A stretch of DNA of 51,832 nt, taken from assembly GCF_022829365.1 (NCBI RefSeq), contig NZ_JAKSYJ010000210.1, positions 1-51,832 of the forward strand, read 5' to 3'. The notes below the pieces were generated by a model. The model was not told where the DNA came from. It ran no database searches and worked only from the letters and a program-made list of their open reading frames with translations. The DNA is from Methylobacterium sp. J-077. Lineage in GTDB: Bacteria > Pseudomonadota > Alphaproteobacteria > Rhizobiales > Beijerinckiaceae. Positions 44,388-51,832 of this stretch are shown in pieces. Position numbers and translations under genes: made by a program. Positions within the stretch are counted from its first letter, which is position 1; every line of letters begins with the position of its first letter.

Positions 44388-44773
44388 CGGATGAAGTCAA
44401 AATCGTTATCGGCGGCTCGGCCGAGGATATGGGCCGCCGCTTCATCGAGCGCTGGAAGCAGGCGGAAGCGGGTGATCTGACGCCGGCGGAGCCCGTCCTG
44501 ATCTTCAAGGATCTGAAGACCTTCAAAAGCGTCATATCGGATCAGCGCGTGGCTCTGCTGGAAGCGTTGTTCAAATCCGGCAGTGCGCGGTCGATCCGTG
44601 CGCTGGCGAAAAGCTTGGATCGGGATTACCGCCGCGTCCACGACGATGTCCGGACCCTGATCGATGCGGGCCTGATCAGGCAGGAGGACATGACGCTCTG
44701 GCCGGCTGTGAAGGAAGTTCGGCTCTCGCTCAGCTTTGCGCCCAGCGACGGTGCCGATCGCAAGGTCTCGTGA
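44384..44773 (+). CDS. tumA: TumA-type antitoxin / HTH transcriptional regulator
   Basis: 129 aa, intact. The C-terminal half is a winged helix of MarR-like type: RSIRALAKSLDRDYRRVHDD followed by VRTLIDAGLIRQEDMTLWPA. The N-terminal part (DEVKIVIGGSAEDMGRRFIE) probably binds the toxin. Start ATG 44384 overlaps the remnant toxin stop (ATGA). It is the cognate antitoxin in TumE/TumA-type type II systems. Confidence 0.82.
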   Translation: MTDEVKIVIGGSAEDMGRRFIERWKQAEAGDLTPAEPVLIFKDLKTFKSVISDQRVALLEALFKSGSARSIRALAKSLDRDYRRVHDDVRTLIDAGLIRQEDMTLWPAVKEVRLSLSFAPSDGADRKVS

Positions 44774-44824
44774 CACGGTGATGCCCTGAAGGCACCTCGT
44801 CACCGGGCCGCCGTTCGCGTCGGA

Positions 44825-46432
44825 TCACCCCAGCAGCCGCGACCGGGCCCGGCGCGAGCCGTCGATGAACTCGAAGCCGCCGGCCGCGCTCAGCATGTGC
44901 AGGCGCGAGCCGGGCCAGGCCGCCCCGGGGCCGAGGCGGGTCTCGACCCGCTGCTCGTAGCCCTCCGCGTCGAGCCGCAGGATCCGGGCGAGGCCGAGCG
45001 CCGCGCCGTAGCCCCGGCGGCAATCCTGCACGGGGCGGATCAAGGCGCCGTCGCGGGCCACGATCGGGCCGGCCGCCCGGGCCGAGCCGACATCGATCAG
45101 GACCGGGTTGCGCGGGTGCGGCGTCCAGGGGCCGCGGAAATGCGGCGCGTGCCAGAGGTGGAGGGTGTCGGAATAGCTGCCCCCGCCGGCCCGGACCGTG
45201 GCGAACATCCACCAGCCCCCATCGTGGCGCAGCAGCGTGGCATCGCCCGCCACCACGTCATCGACCAGCACCGCCTCGTGCACCCACCCCCCCGGGAAGG
45301 CAGTCGCCCGATAGAGGTCGATCGTGCCCGAGGCGTGGGATTCCGGGATCATCCAGACCGCCCCGTCCGCCTCGAACACGAACGGGTAGGAGAGGTGGGT
45401 GGCCAGTTCCAGCACCGGCTCCGGGCGGCCGCGCGGGCCCGCGGCATCGAAGCCGAGGGCGGAGATCACGCCCTTGCCGCGGCGATAGTCGAACTCCTCG
45501 ACGAACAGGGTGACAGACCCGCCATGCGCGATCGCGAACGGGTCGGCGTAGAAGCGCCGCCCGTCGTCGGGCAGGTCGGTCCAGCCGCCCGCGGGATGGC
45601 GGCGCAGGTCGATCAGGTCGGGGCCGACCACCCGTCGCCAGCCGACCCGCCATTGCGGGCTGTGGAAGCAGAGCGCGTAGAGCCGGCGGGCGATCTGCCG
45701 GGCCAGCCCGCTCACGGCGCGCCGGCTGACGCCGAGGCCGCCGAGGTCGAAGCGCGACCCCGGCTGCAGCGGCGCCTCGGACCCGTCCGGGAGGCGCGGT
45801 GAGGCGGCGCCGTCGAGGGCGGCGGCGATCAGCGTGATGATCCGGGCGAGGTAATCCTCGAAGGCGACCAGCATCACCGTGTGCGATTCCGCACCGAGGC
45901 GCCCGACCGCAACCGGGACGCCGTCCGGACCCCGCAGCGCCGCCAGGGGCGCGCGCCCGGCGAACAGGGCGGCGAGCAGCCCGGCCTCGCCCGGCATCCC
46001 GTCGAAATCGAGCCGCCAGATCGGCGGACCCGTGTCGGCCGGATCGGCCGGCGCGCCCGACAGGTCGAGGACGAGGTCGGCTTCGTCCGCCTGGGCGTCC
46101 GCGCCGTAGGCGGCCAGCGCCACCGGCTCGGCCGCCGTGGCCAGGCCCGGCCGGGGCAGGCCGTGGATCGCCGCCTCCAGGCGGAACAGCAACTCGGCGT
46201 TGGGCGGCAAGCCGTGCGCGCCCGCGACCCACGCGACTTGGAGGTGCCGCTCCGCCCGCTGTCCGAGCTGGTCGAGCAGGCGGATGTGCCAGCCGCGCAG
46301 GGTCCGGCGGTCGAGCCGCACGGTGATCCGCAGCGCGACCGGGCGCGGCGCGATCGCCCGGGGTTCCGGCCAGACAGGCCCGCGGCTGCCCCCGGCGGTA
46401 GGCCGGTCGACGCCTCCGATCGCCCGCTCCAT
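44825..46432 (-). CDS. glycosyltransferase-like protein with formyltransferase-like N terminus and beta-propeller C terminus
   Basis: 535 aa from ATG 46432 (MERAIGGVDRP); GTG 46441 would add three residues. C-terminal residues about 250-530 resemble the family annotated as glucosamine inositolphosphorylceramide transferase: FYADPFAIAHGGSVTLFVEE, SYPFVFEADGAVWMIPESHA, and GGWWMFATVRAGGGSYSDTL, a five-bladed propeller pattern. The N-terminal part (TVRLDRRTLRGWHIRLLDQL, DLVLDLSG) looks like a formyltransferase-like Rossmann domain. Possibly modifies a surface glycolipid or polysaccharide. No partner genes adjacent. Confidence 0.65.
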   Translation of the reverse strand: MERAIGGVDRPTAGGSRGPVWPEPRAIAPRPVALRITVRLDRRTLRGWHIRLLDQLGQRAERHLQVAWVAGAHGLPPNAELLFRLEAAIHGLPRPGLATAAEPVALAAYGADAQADEADLVLDLSGAPADPADTGPPIWRLDFDGMPGEAGLLAALFAGRAPLAALRGPDGVPVAVGRLGAESHTVMLVAFEDYLARIITLIAAALDGAASPRLPDGSEAPLQPGSRFDLGGLGVSRRAVSGLARQIARRLYALCFHSPQWRVGWRRVVGPDLIDLRRHPAGGWTDLPDDGRRFYADPFAIAHGGSVTLFVEEFDYRRGKGVISALGFDAAGPRGRPEPVLELATHLSYPFVFEADGAVWMIPESHASGTIDLYRATAFPGGWVHEAVLVDDVVAGDATLLRHDGGWWMFATVRAGGGSYSDTLHLWHAPHFRGPWTPHPRNPVLIDVGSARAAGPIVARDGALIRPVQDCRRGYGAALGLARILRLDAEGYEQRVETRLGPGAAWPGSRLHMLSAAGGFEFIDGSRRARSRLLG

Positions 46433-46793
46433 CAGGCGCACGGGCCCGGATATCGGATTCCGGGCGCTCCGAGCGGCGTGTCGAATCCCGTAACGCCGCT
46501 CACCGAATCCGGACCCTGGAAGAAGCGCGAAGACAATCGTCGATACGGGTGTCGCACGATCGAATGCTATCGCTCTATGGCACGATCAAACAAGTCTGGC
46601 TGCAGCTCGACCGTTCCAAGTGATCGATCCGGAGCGGACTCTGTTGATAGACAAAACGATCCGCGTTTCACGCGGCCCGATAACCCGCCGTTACGCCGTC
46701 GTGATACCATGCCACGTGGCAATCCCGGCGCGGCATGGGAACTCGCGGATCGGCTTGGCGGTTCGCCTGTGGAATGTGATGCGGAGACACGAC
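46433..46793. other. gene-free interval, 361 nt
   Basis: Between divergent genes. It must carry both promoters, but I found no convincing pair or operator. No repeat, hairpin of note or plausible short gene was seen. Confidence 0.4.
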
Positions 46794-47090
46794 ATGACAC
46801 GCAAGACACTGGCGATGCCGCTGGCCGCAGCGCTGCTCATCGGCCTCCCGAGCGCGGCCTTCGCCTTCGGCGGCGGCGGTGGCGGCGGTGACAGCGGCAG
46901 CGGGCTCTCGCCCTACGCGGCGCTGAGCGGCAACGACCGCTCCGCCGGGGTCAACAACGGCAATTACCGCGATCCGGCCCTCGACCCGTATATCCGGGCC
47001 TACGATCCCGAGGCCGCCGCCCGCGCCGCGGCGCCGCCGGCCGCCCAGCCGCGCCTGCGCATGCGGCCTTATTACGGCTACCCGTACTGA
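46794..47090 (+). CDS. small secreted Gly-rich protein
   Basis: 98 aa. A clear signal peptide, MTRKTLAMPLAAALLIGLPS followed by AAFA, is probably cut before FGGGGGGG. The mature protein is Gly/Ser-rich, then Pro/Ala-rich, and ends in RMRPYYGYPY, an aromatic end like that of some surface or outer-membrane-associated proteins. GGAG lies 8 nt before ATG 46794, which sets the start; the upstream open frame is not used. Function unknown. Confidence 0.75.
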   Translation: MTRKTLAMPLAAALLIGLPSAAFAFGGGGGGGDSGSGLSPYAALSGNDRSAGVNNGNYRDPALDPYIRAYDPEAAARAAAPPAAQPRLRMRPYYGYPY

Positions 47091-47106
47091 GAGACCGCCC
47101 GTGCCG

Positions 47107-47129
47107 CGGGGCCCCGGATCGGGGCCCCG
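47107..47129. terminator. GC-rich bidirectional terminator-like stem
   Basis: CGGGGCCCCG occurs twice, 3 nt apart, and the copies can pair in a 10-bp stem between two convergent genes (stops at 47090 and 47139). No T tract is present. Confidence 0.5.
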
Positions 47130-47138
47130 GCGAGCGGA

Positions 47139-47627
47139 TCAGGACCGCTCCGGTCCGGCAGCCCGGACCCGCTTGAGCGTCCAGTGGCCGCCGGACGGCT
47201 TGCAGCCGGTGCCGCGCACGAAGCGGCTGCTGCCCGGGCCGATCACCGAGGCCAGGAAGTTGCGGCAGATCAGGTCGTCGGCGACGTAAGGCAGGCCAGT
47301 CGGGTTGACCGCGCCGTGCAGCCCGGTCTCGGGGTTGTCCCACTTCACCGGACGGCCGTTGCCCTGCGGATCGAGGGCGACCGACAAGGCCGCGCGGGCG
47401 CGCCGCCAATCCTCCTCGCCGAGGTCGTTGCCGAAGCTCGACGGCCGCTTCTCGATGCTGCCGGTGACGACGGGCTCCTCGGCCACCGGGGGCGCGGCCG
47501 CGGGCTCGCCGCGGAAGACGAGCAGCGGCTGGCTGCAGCCGCACAGGAGCACCGCCAGCGACGCGGCTGTCATCGCCACAGGGAGGCGCAACCGCCGGCT
47601 CGGCTCTTTACACGCGCATCGCCGCAT
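47139..47627 (-). CDS. RT0821/Lpp0805-like surface lipoprotein
   Basis: 162 aa. Lipobox AVLLCGC with lipidated Cys at about residue 31. The mature part has the family pattern WRRARAALSVALDPQGNGRP followed by VKWDNPETGLHGAVNPTG and two later cysteines (DLICRNF, GTGCKPS). Related to rickettsial-type surface antigens of unknown function. ATG 47627 is used; ATG 47573 (MTAAS) would shorten the basic N terminus and still keep the signal. Confidence 0.78.
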   Translation of the reverse strand: MRRCACKEPSRRLRLPVAMTAASLAVLLCGCSQPLLVFRGEPAAAPPVAEEPVVTGSIEKRPSSFGNDLGEEDWRRARAALSVALDPQGNGRPVKWDNPETGLHGAVNPTGLPYVADDLICRNFLASVIGPGSSRFVRGTGCKPSGGHWTLKRVRAAGPERS

Positions 47628-47720
47628 TACACCTGACTCACGACGGGCTATCCGCTCGACCGAACATGCCGATGTCGGTGGCCCCCTCAGGCCCTGGACG
47701 CGGCAGGCAGGAGTCTTGCC

Positions 47721-48350
47721 GTGGATCAGTTAAGGACCGATGACCCGAGATCCCCGACCGGGGATTTCACCCTGAGCGACGATCCGGTCGCGCTGTTTTC
47801 CGCCTGGATGCGGGAGGCGGAGGCCGCCGAGCCCGAGGATCCGAACGCGATGGCGCTGGCCACCGCGGATGCGAACGGGCTGCCCGACGTGCGCATGGTC
47901 CTGCTGAAGGGCTTCGACGCGAACGGCTTCGTGTTCTACACCAACGTCCAGTCGGCCAAGGGCGAGGAACTGGCCCAGAACCCGCAGGCCGCCCTGGTGC
48001 TGCACTGGAAGAGCCTGCGCCGGCAGGTCCGCGCCCGGGGGCCGGTCTCGGCGGTGACGCCGGCGGAGGCCGACGCCTATTTCGAGAGTCGCCGCCGGGA
48101 GAGCCGGCTCGGCGCCATCGCCAGCCAGCAATCCCGCCCGCTCGCCGACCGCGCCACGCTGATGGCCACGGTGACGGAGCTCGCCGCCCGCTACGAGGAC
48201 GGCCCGATCCCCCGGCCGGAGCATTGGACCGGCTTCCGCATCGCCCCGGTGGCGCTGGAATTCTGGCAGAACGGCGATTACCGCCTGCACGACCGGGTCC
48301 GCTTCACCCGCACCGGCGACGGCTGGAGCCGGTCGCGGCTGTATCCGTAG
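47721..48350 (+). CDS. pdxH: pyridoxamine 5'-phosphate oxidase
   Basis: 209 aa. Family blocks: PDVRMVLLKGFDANGFVFYT followed by NVQSAKGEEL (FMN binding), ALVLHWKSLRRQVRARGPV, RRESRLGAIASQQSRPL, and the C-terminal FWQNGDYRLHDRVRFTRTGD followed by WSRSRLYP. It makes pyridoxal phosphate from PNP or PMP with FMN. The GTG start at 47721 has GGAG 7 nt upstream. Monocistronic, converging with rplY across a palindromic element. Confidence 0.96.
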   Translation: MDQLRTDDPRSPTGDFTLSDDPVALFSAWMREAEAAEPEDPNAMALATADANGLPDVRMVLLKGFDANGFVFYTNVQSAKGEELAQNPQAALVLHWKSLRRQVRARGPVSAVTPAEADAYFESRRRESRLGAIASQQSRPLADRATLMATVTELAARYEDGPIPRPEHWTGFRIAPVALEFWQNGDYRLHDRVRFTRTGDGWSRSRLYP

Positions 48351-48358
48351 GTAAGTCC

Positions 48359-48462
48359 CGGTTTCAAAAGGTCGAGACCTTTTGCGGGTGCAGGGCAGAG
48401 CCCTGCGAACCTCGTGGGCTCCGCCCCCGAACCCCGCCAGAGGGCTGAGCCCTTTGGGAACC
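48359..48462. repeat. palindromic element, family D copy 2, between convergent genes
   Basis: Related to 19513-19623: GGTTTC start, AAAGGTC/GACCTTT stem, GCAGGGC..GCCCTGC stem, the segment GGGCTCCGCCCCCGAACCCC shared by both copies, and AGGGCTGAGCCCT. Found between pdxH (plus) and rplY (minus). Confidence 0.8.
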
Positions 48463-48493
48463 CATGAACTCGGTGGTGAGCCCCTGAAACGAA

Positions 48494-48520
48494 GAGAGCC
48501 CCGGCGGGACCGGGGCTCTC
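48494..48520 (-). terminator. rplY terminator
   Basis: GAGAGCCCCGG and CCGGGGCTCTC form a perfect 11-bp stem with a 5-nt loop, 26 nt after the rplY stop. On the minus strand it is followed by TTCGTTTC, a fair T tract. Confidence 0.8.
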
Positions 48521-48545
48521 GACGATGCGCGGGTTGCGACGAGGC

Positions 48546-49235
48546 TCAGGCCTCCTCGCCGTCCTTCTTCTCGTCGTCCTCGGCGGCGGCCTCTTCGGCC
48601 TTCTCCTCGGCGGCCTCGGCGGACTGCGCCTCGGCGATCGCGGCCTCCTCGGCCTCGACCTCGGCGCCGAGCACGGTCGGCGGCACGATGTTGGCCACCG
48701 GATCGGTCGGCTCGCCGGTATGGGTGCCGGCCGGGATCTTGACGTCGGAGACGTGGATCACGTCGCCGATCTGGCGGCCGGTCAGGTCGACCTCGATCGC
48801 GTCCGGGATCTGGTCCGGGGCGACGTCGAGGGTCAGGGTGTGGGCGACGATGTTGAGGGTGCCGCCGAGCTTCTTGATGCCGGGGGCGTCGTCCTCGTTG
48901 ATGAAGTGCACCGGCACCTCGACGGTCACGGTCTGGCCGGAGACGACGCGCAGGAAATCGACATGCAGCGGCACGCCGCTGACCGGGTCGAGCTGGAAGT
49001 CGCGCGGGATCGCCCGGACGGTCTTGCCGCCGGCCTTGATCTCGAACAGCGTGGTCTTGAACCCGCCGGCGTAGATCAGGGTGCGGGCGCGGACGAGGTC
49101 GATGGCGATGGATTGCGGCGGCTGGCCGCCTCCGTACACGACGGCGGGAACTTGACCCTGGCGACGAACGGCCCGGGCGGCCCCCTTGCCGACCCGGTCG
49201 CGTGCCACGGCCTCAAGCGTCTTGACTGCGCTCAT
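48546..49235 (-). CDS. rplY: 50S ribosomal protein L25/general stress protein Ctc
   Basis: 229 aa, the long Ctc/TL5 form. The L25 domain occupies residues about 5-95 (LEAVARDRVGKGAARAVRRQ, DPVSGVPLHVDFLRV). The Ctc beta domain follows at about 100-190 and an acidic Glu/Ala-rich tail ends the protein (EEAAAEDDEKKDGEEA). It binds 5S rRNA. GAAGGAT lies 6 nt before ATG 49235. A terminator-like hairpin lies in its 5' region. Confidence 0.96.
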   Translation of the reverse strand: MSAVKTLEAVARDRVGKGAARAVRRQGQVPAVVYGGGQPPQSIAIDLVRARTLIYAGGFKTTLFEIKAGGKTVRAIPRDFQLDPVSGVPLHVDFLRVVSGQTVTVEVPVHFINEDDAPGIKKLGGTLNIVAHTLTLDVAPDQIPDAIEVDLTGRQIGDVIHVSDVKIPAGTHTGEPTDPVANIVPPTVLGAEVEAEEAAIAEAQSAEAAEEKAEEAAAEDDEKKDGEEA

Positions 49236-49278
49236 GGCGTGATCCTTCAGATGATGGCTGGATACCGGAAAACGAAAA

Positions 49279-49299
49279 AGCCGCCCGACGCGGACGGCT
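49279..49299 (-). terminator. intrinsic terminator-like hairpin upstream of rplY
   Basis: On the minus strand, AGCCGTCCG and CGGGCGGCT pair with one mismatch around CGT and are followed by TTTTTCGTTTT, the best T tract in the window. It lies 44 nt before the rplY start. It may end read-through from the transporter operon or work as an attenuator in the rplY leader. Confidence 0.7.
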
Positions 49300-49460
49300 G
49301 TGACCTTCCCGGTGCGCCCCTGCCTCCAAGGGTGTCGGAGGGCGCGCCGTGCGCATACACGGATGGGGGCGGATTGGCAATGTCCGGGTAGGGCCTCACA
49401 GTGCTGCGACGGCTCTCTGCTTCGGTATATCGGCGAATCGCTTGGCTACGCACTGCACAC

Positions 49461-49552
49461 CGTCATTGCGAGCGCAGCGAAGCAACCCAGGGCAGCGCGC
49501 GATCGCAGAACGTGGCGCCAGACTAGGTTGCTTCGCTGCGCTCGCAATGACG
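49461..49552. repeat. inverted-repeat element, family E copy 2
   Basis: The arms match those of 23047-23138 with only small changes in the right arm; the centre differs. It lies in the 461-nt gap between the transporter genes and rplY. Apart from it and the terminator-like hairpin, nothing is seen in this gap. Confidence 0.92.
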
Positions 49553-49696
49553 ATGAGGCTCGATGCCGACCAGCACCGTATCGAGGCGGCGTGAACGAGG
49601 CTCACGAGCAAGCCCGTTACCGTCACTCTCGATGATTCTTGCCGATTAGGTGTTCGCCGAGCTGTGCTCCTAGGCTTCTAGTTCAATTCAAAAACT

Positions 49697-50590
49697 CTAC
49701 GGCCGCAGCCCCGCCAGCGCCCGCCGCGCCCGGCGCTTCTGCAGCCACACGGTCAGGCTGAGTGCGGTGCCGATCACCAGGGCGGAGAACGCCGTCGTGG
49801 TGGTGCCGAGCGCGTAGATCTCGGGCGTCGTCACCGTGGTGGTCAGGCCCTGGAGCTCCAGCGGCAGGGTGTTGCGGCCGCCGATCGCCTGGCTGGTGCG
49901 GGCGAGCTCGTCGAAGGACAGGGTGAAGCCGAACAGGGCGACGCCGACCAGGGCCGGGGCCAGGATCGGCACCACCACGTGCCGGAGCGTCTGCGCCCCT
50001 GTGGCGCCGAGGTCGCGGGCGGCCTCCTCGTAGGCGGGGCTGAACCGGTTGAACACCGCGAACATGATCAGCAGCCCGAACGGCAGCGTCCAGGTGAGAT
50101 GCGCCCCCAGCGCCGACGTGAAGAGGCCCATGTAGGTGCCGTGATCCTGCAGGAATCCCCAGCCGGTGGCCTCCGCCAGCGCCTTGACCGCATCGTCGAG
50201 GAGCCGGAATTCCAGCCCGATCCCGAGCGAGACCACGATCGACGGGACGATCAGGCTCGACACCGCCAGGGCGAAGACCAGGCCGGCGCCAACGAACCCC
50301 TTGCGGAAGGCGAGGCCGGCATAGAACGCGAGGGCGACGGTGAGCGCCATCACCACCAGCCCGAGCATCAGCGAGCGCCGCAGCGCCGCCCAGATGTCGA
50401 CGACGCCGACCCCCTCCCACAGCTTGGCGAACCAGTGGGTCGAGACCCCGTTCATCGGGAAGGTCAGGCCGCCGGACGGGCCCTGGAAGCTGAGCGCCAG
50501 GATCGTCAGCGTCGGCCCGTAGAGGAACAGGACGTAGAGGGAGAAAATCCCGGCGAGCCCGTAGAAGGCGAAGCCGCGGGAGCGATCCAT
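49697..50590 (-). CDS. ABC transporter permease, PotC-type
   Basis: 297 aa with six membrane segments. The cytoplasmic EAA loop is visible: EEAARDLGATGAQTLRHVVV followed by PILAPALVG. It is similar to the spermidine/putrescine or opine-type permease PotC and would form a heterodimer with the upstream gene. The ATPase and the ligand are not in the window. ATG 50590, 1 nt after the upstream stop. Confidence 0.9.
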   Translation of the reverse strand: MDRSRGFAFYGLAGIFSLYVLFLYGPTLTILALSFQGPSGGLTFPMNGVSTHWFAKLWEGVGVVDIWAALRRSLMLGLVVMALTVALAFYAGLAFRKGFVGAGLVFALAVSSLIVPSIVVSLGIGLEFRLLDDAVKALAEATGWGFLQDHGTYMGLFTSALGAHLTWTLPFGLLIMFAVFNRFSPAYEEAARDLGATGAQTLRHVVVPILAPALVGVALFGFTLSFDELARTSQAIGGRNTLPLELQGLTTTVTTPEIYALGTTTTAFSALVIGTALSLTVWLQKRRARRALAGLRP

Positions 50591-50591
50591 C

Positions 50592-51524
50592 CTACAGCTC
50601 CCTGCGCAGGTCGATCATCCGGGTGAGCCCCAGGATCATCAGCAGCACCGCGGCGAGCAGCACCACCGCGTTGGCGGCCGCCGCCGGGAATTGCAGGTAG
50701 GACATCTGCACCTGGATCACCTTGCCGACGCTGGCGATCTGCTGCCCGCCCATCACGCCGACCGTGACGAAGTCGCCCATCACCAGGGTGACCACGAAGA
50801 TCGACCCGATGGCGATGCCGGGCTTGGCCAGCGGCAGCACCACGTTCCGGAGGGTCTGGAACCCCGAGGCGCCGCAATCGCGCGCCGCCTCGATCAGCGA
50901 CCGGTCGATGCGGGCCAGGCTGTTGAAGATCGGCACGATCATGAACACCGTGTCGAGGTGCACGAAGGCCAGCACCACCGCGAAGTCGGAATAGAGCAGG
51001 CCCTCGATCGGCGCATTGATCAGCCCGAGGCTGCGGAGCGTGTCGTTGACCAGGCCGTTGCGGCCGAGCAGCGGGATCCACGAGATCATGCGGATCACGT
51101 TCGAGGTCCAGAACGGGATCGTGCACAGCAGGAACAGCCCCATCCGCACCGTGTCCGAGCGGATATGGAAGGCCAGGAAGTAGGCGATGGCAAAGCCCAG
51201 CGGCAGGGTGATCGCCAGGGTGAGGGCCACGAATTTCAGCGTCGAGAGATAGGTGCGTACGGTCGTGCACAGGTCGGCGGACAGGCAGCCGTCGAACACG
51301 TCGGCGTAGTTCTGCAGGGTCAGCGCCGGGGTGATCGCGTACTCGTTATACTCCCAGAACGACACGATGCCGGTGAGCAGCAGCGGCACCACCAGGAAGA
51401 CCAGGAACACCAGGGCCAGCGGGGCGGCCTGGAGATAGGCGAGGCTCGGACGCCGGCGCCGGGGGGCGGCGGCGAGCGGCGCGGCAACGGTTTCGGCGGT
51501 GTGGGGGAGGGCGAGGTCGTTCAC
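50592..51524 (-). CDS. ABC transporter permease, PotB-type
   Basis: 310 aa with six membrane segments after a cytoplasmic tail of about 30 residues. EAA loop: IEAARDCGASGFQTLRNVVL followed by PLAKPG. It pairs with the PotC-type permease. The GTG start at 51524 (VNDLALPHTAET) is chosen; the open frame upstream runs through the repeat element. It is separated from the binding-protein gene by that element. Confidence 0.9.
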   Translation of the reverse strand: MNDLALPHTAETVAAPLAAAPRRRRPSLAYLQAAPLALVFLVFLVVPLLLTGIVSFWEYNEYAITPALTLQNYADVFDGCLSADLCTTVRTYLSTLKFVALTLAITLPLGFAIAYFLAFHIRSDTVRMGLFLLCTIPFWTSNVIRMISWIPLLGRNGLVNDTLRSLGLINAPIEGLLYSDFAVVLAFVHLDTVFMIVPIFNSLARIDRSLIEAARDCGASGFQTLRNVVLPLAKPGIAIGSIFVVTLVMGDFVTVGVMGGQQIASVGKVIQVQMSYLQFPAAAANAVVLLAAVLLMILGLTRMIDLRREL

Positions 51525-51552
51525 CGGATCGCCCTCGACGGCGCAGCGGCAT

Positions 51553-51715
51553 CCCTCCCCCCTCTGCGGGGGAGGGTGGCCCGCGAAGCGGGTCGGGAGA
51601 GGGGAGCTCCGCTTCCGGAGAGGCTGCGCCGGGCGACACATCCGCCGACGTCGCGCTGCCCCTCTCCCGACCCCTGCTGACGCAGGGGCCACCCTCCCCC
51701 GCAGAGGGGGGAGGG
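51553..51715. repeat. composite palindromic element (REPIN-like), family B copy 2
   Basis: The same outer arms as 20287-20458 (CCCTCCCCCCTCTGCGGGGG and complement) and the same inner GTCGGGAGAGGG/CCCCTCTCCCGAC pair, with an unrelated centre. It sits between the binding-protein and permease genes of one operon. Confidence 0.88.
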
Positions 51716-51771
51716 TGCCGGCTCTCGGGCTTGCCCGAGAGCCGGGGCGGAAAAGCGTGACGGCACGGCGC

Positions 51772-51832
51772 TCACGCGGCGATGAACTCGTTCCACTTGC
51801 GCACCATGTAGGTGTTCTCGTCCATCACGGCG
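51772..51832 (-). CDS. extracellular solute-binding protein, C-terminal end (partial)
   Basis: Only the last 19 codons and the stop are in the window. They read AVMDENTYMVRKWNEFIAA, consistent with the C terminus of a PotD/PotF-type periplasmic binding protein. Its place upstream of two permease genes supports this. The ligand cannot be inferred. Confidence 0.65.
   Translation of the reverse strand, partial: AVMDENTYMVRKWNEFIAA

Overview
The window looks like a chromosomal segment of an alphaproteobacterium of the Methylobacterium/Methylorubrum type (order Hyphomicrobiales). This is inferred from very high GC, GTG/TTG starts, many 4-nt start/stop overlaps, gene neighbourhoods known from alphaproteobacteria (bamE facing cbp3-like/yceD/plsX/fabH/ihfA/merR; prkA-yeaH-spoVR; glyA..nrdR-ribD-ribE) and abundant GC-rich palindromic repeats. 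No rRNA, tRNA, CRISPR array or intact insertion sequence was seen.

Layout. 1-7079 (minus strand): start of dxs, xseB, a small tyrosine-phosphatase-like protein, an HD hydrolase overlapping tag, a YgfZ/IBA57-like folate-binding protein, a small orphan, an overlapping trio (secreted repeat protein, NUDIX hydrolase, TIGR02301 protein) and an SDR oxidoreductase. 7222-12938 (plus, except one minus ORF): a carboxymuconolactone-decarboxylase-like protein, ribH-nusB-thiL, and the proton-pumping pyrophosphatase hppA behind an unusually hairpin-rich leader. 13150-14016 is an AT-richer patch with two small membrane proteins. 14208-19505: a photolyase-like protein of unusual domain order, an old yellow enzyme, an orphan HWE histidine kinase and a HAD hydrolase. 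19630-25935: bamE and the lipid/IHF cluster. 26096-32128: a secreted protein and the prkA-yeaH-spoVR starvation-response cluster. 32239-37176: a thioesterase, then ribE, ribD, nrdR, a racemase-like gene and glyA on the minus strand.

37435-38516 is an AT-richer insertion of two overlapping genes. I read it as a nuclease toxin with PD-(D/E)XK-like residues and its immunity protein. 38545-43242: cupin, DUF937-like protein, MATE exporter and a Kef-type antiporter. 43486-44773 holds two toxin-antitoxin modules side by side (ParDE and TumE/TumA type). In both, the antitoxin gene is intact and the toxin gene is broken. 44825-49235: a glycosyltransferase-like beta-propeller protein, a small secreted protein, a surface lipoprotein, pdxH and rplY. 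49697-51832: two ABC permeases and the end of a binding-protein gene of a polyamine-type importer.

The core genes serve isoprenoid (dxs), riboflavin (ribD, ribE, ribH), thiamine (thiL), B6 (pdxH), one-carbon (glyA) and fatty-acid/phospholipid (plsX, fabH) metabolism, with DNA repair (tag, xseB) and envelope assembly (bamE). At least nine palindromic elements of four families separate the genes. Two of them lie exactly between convergent genes, where they could act as bidirectional terminators.
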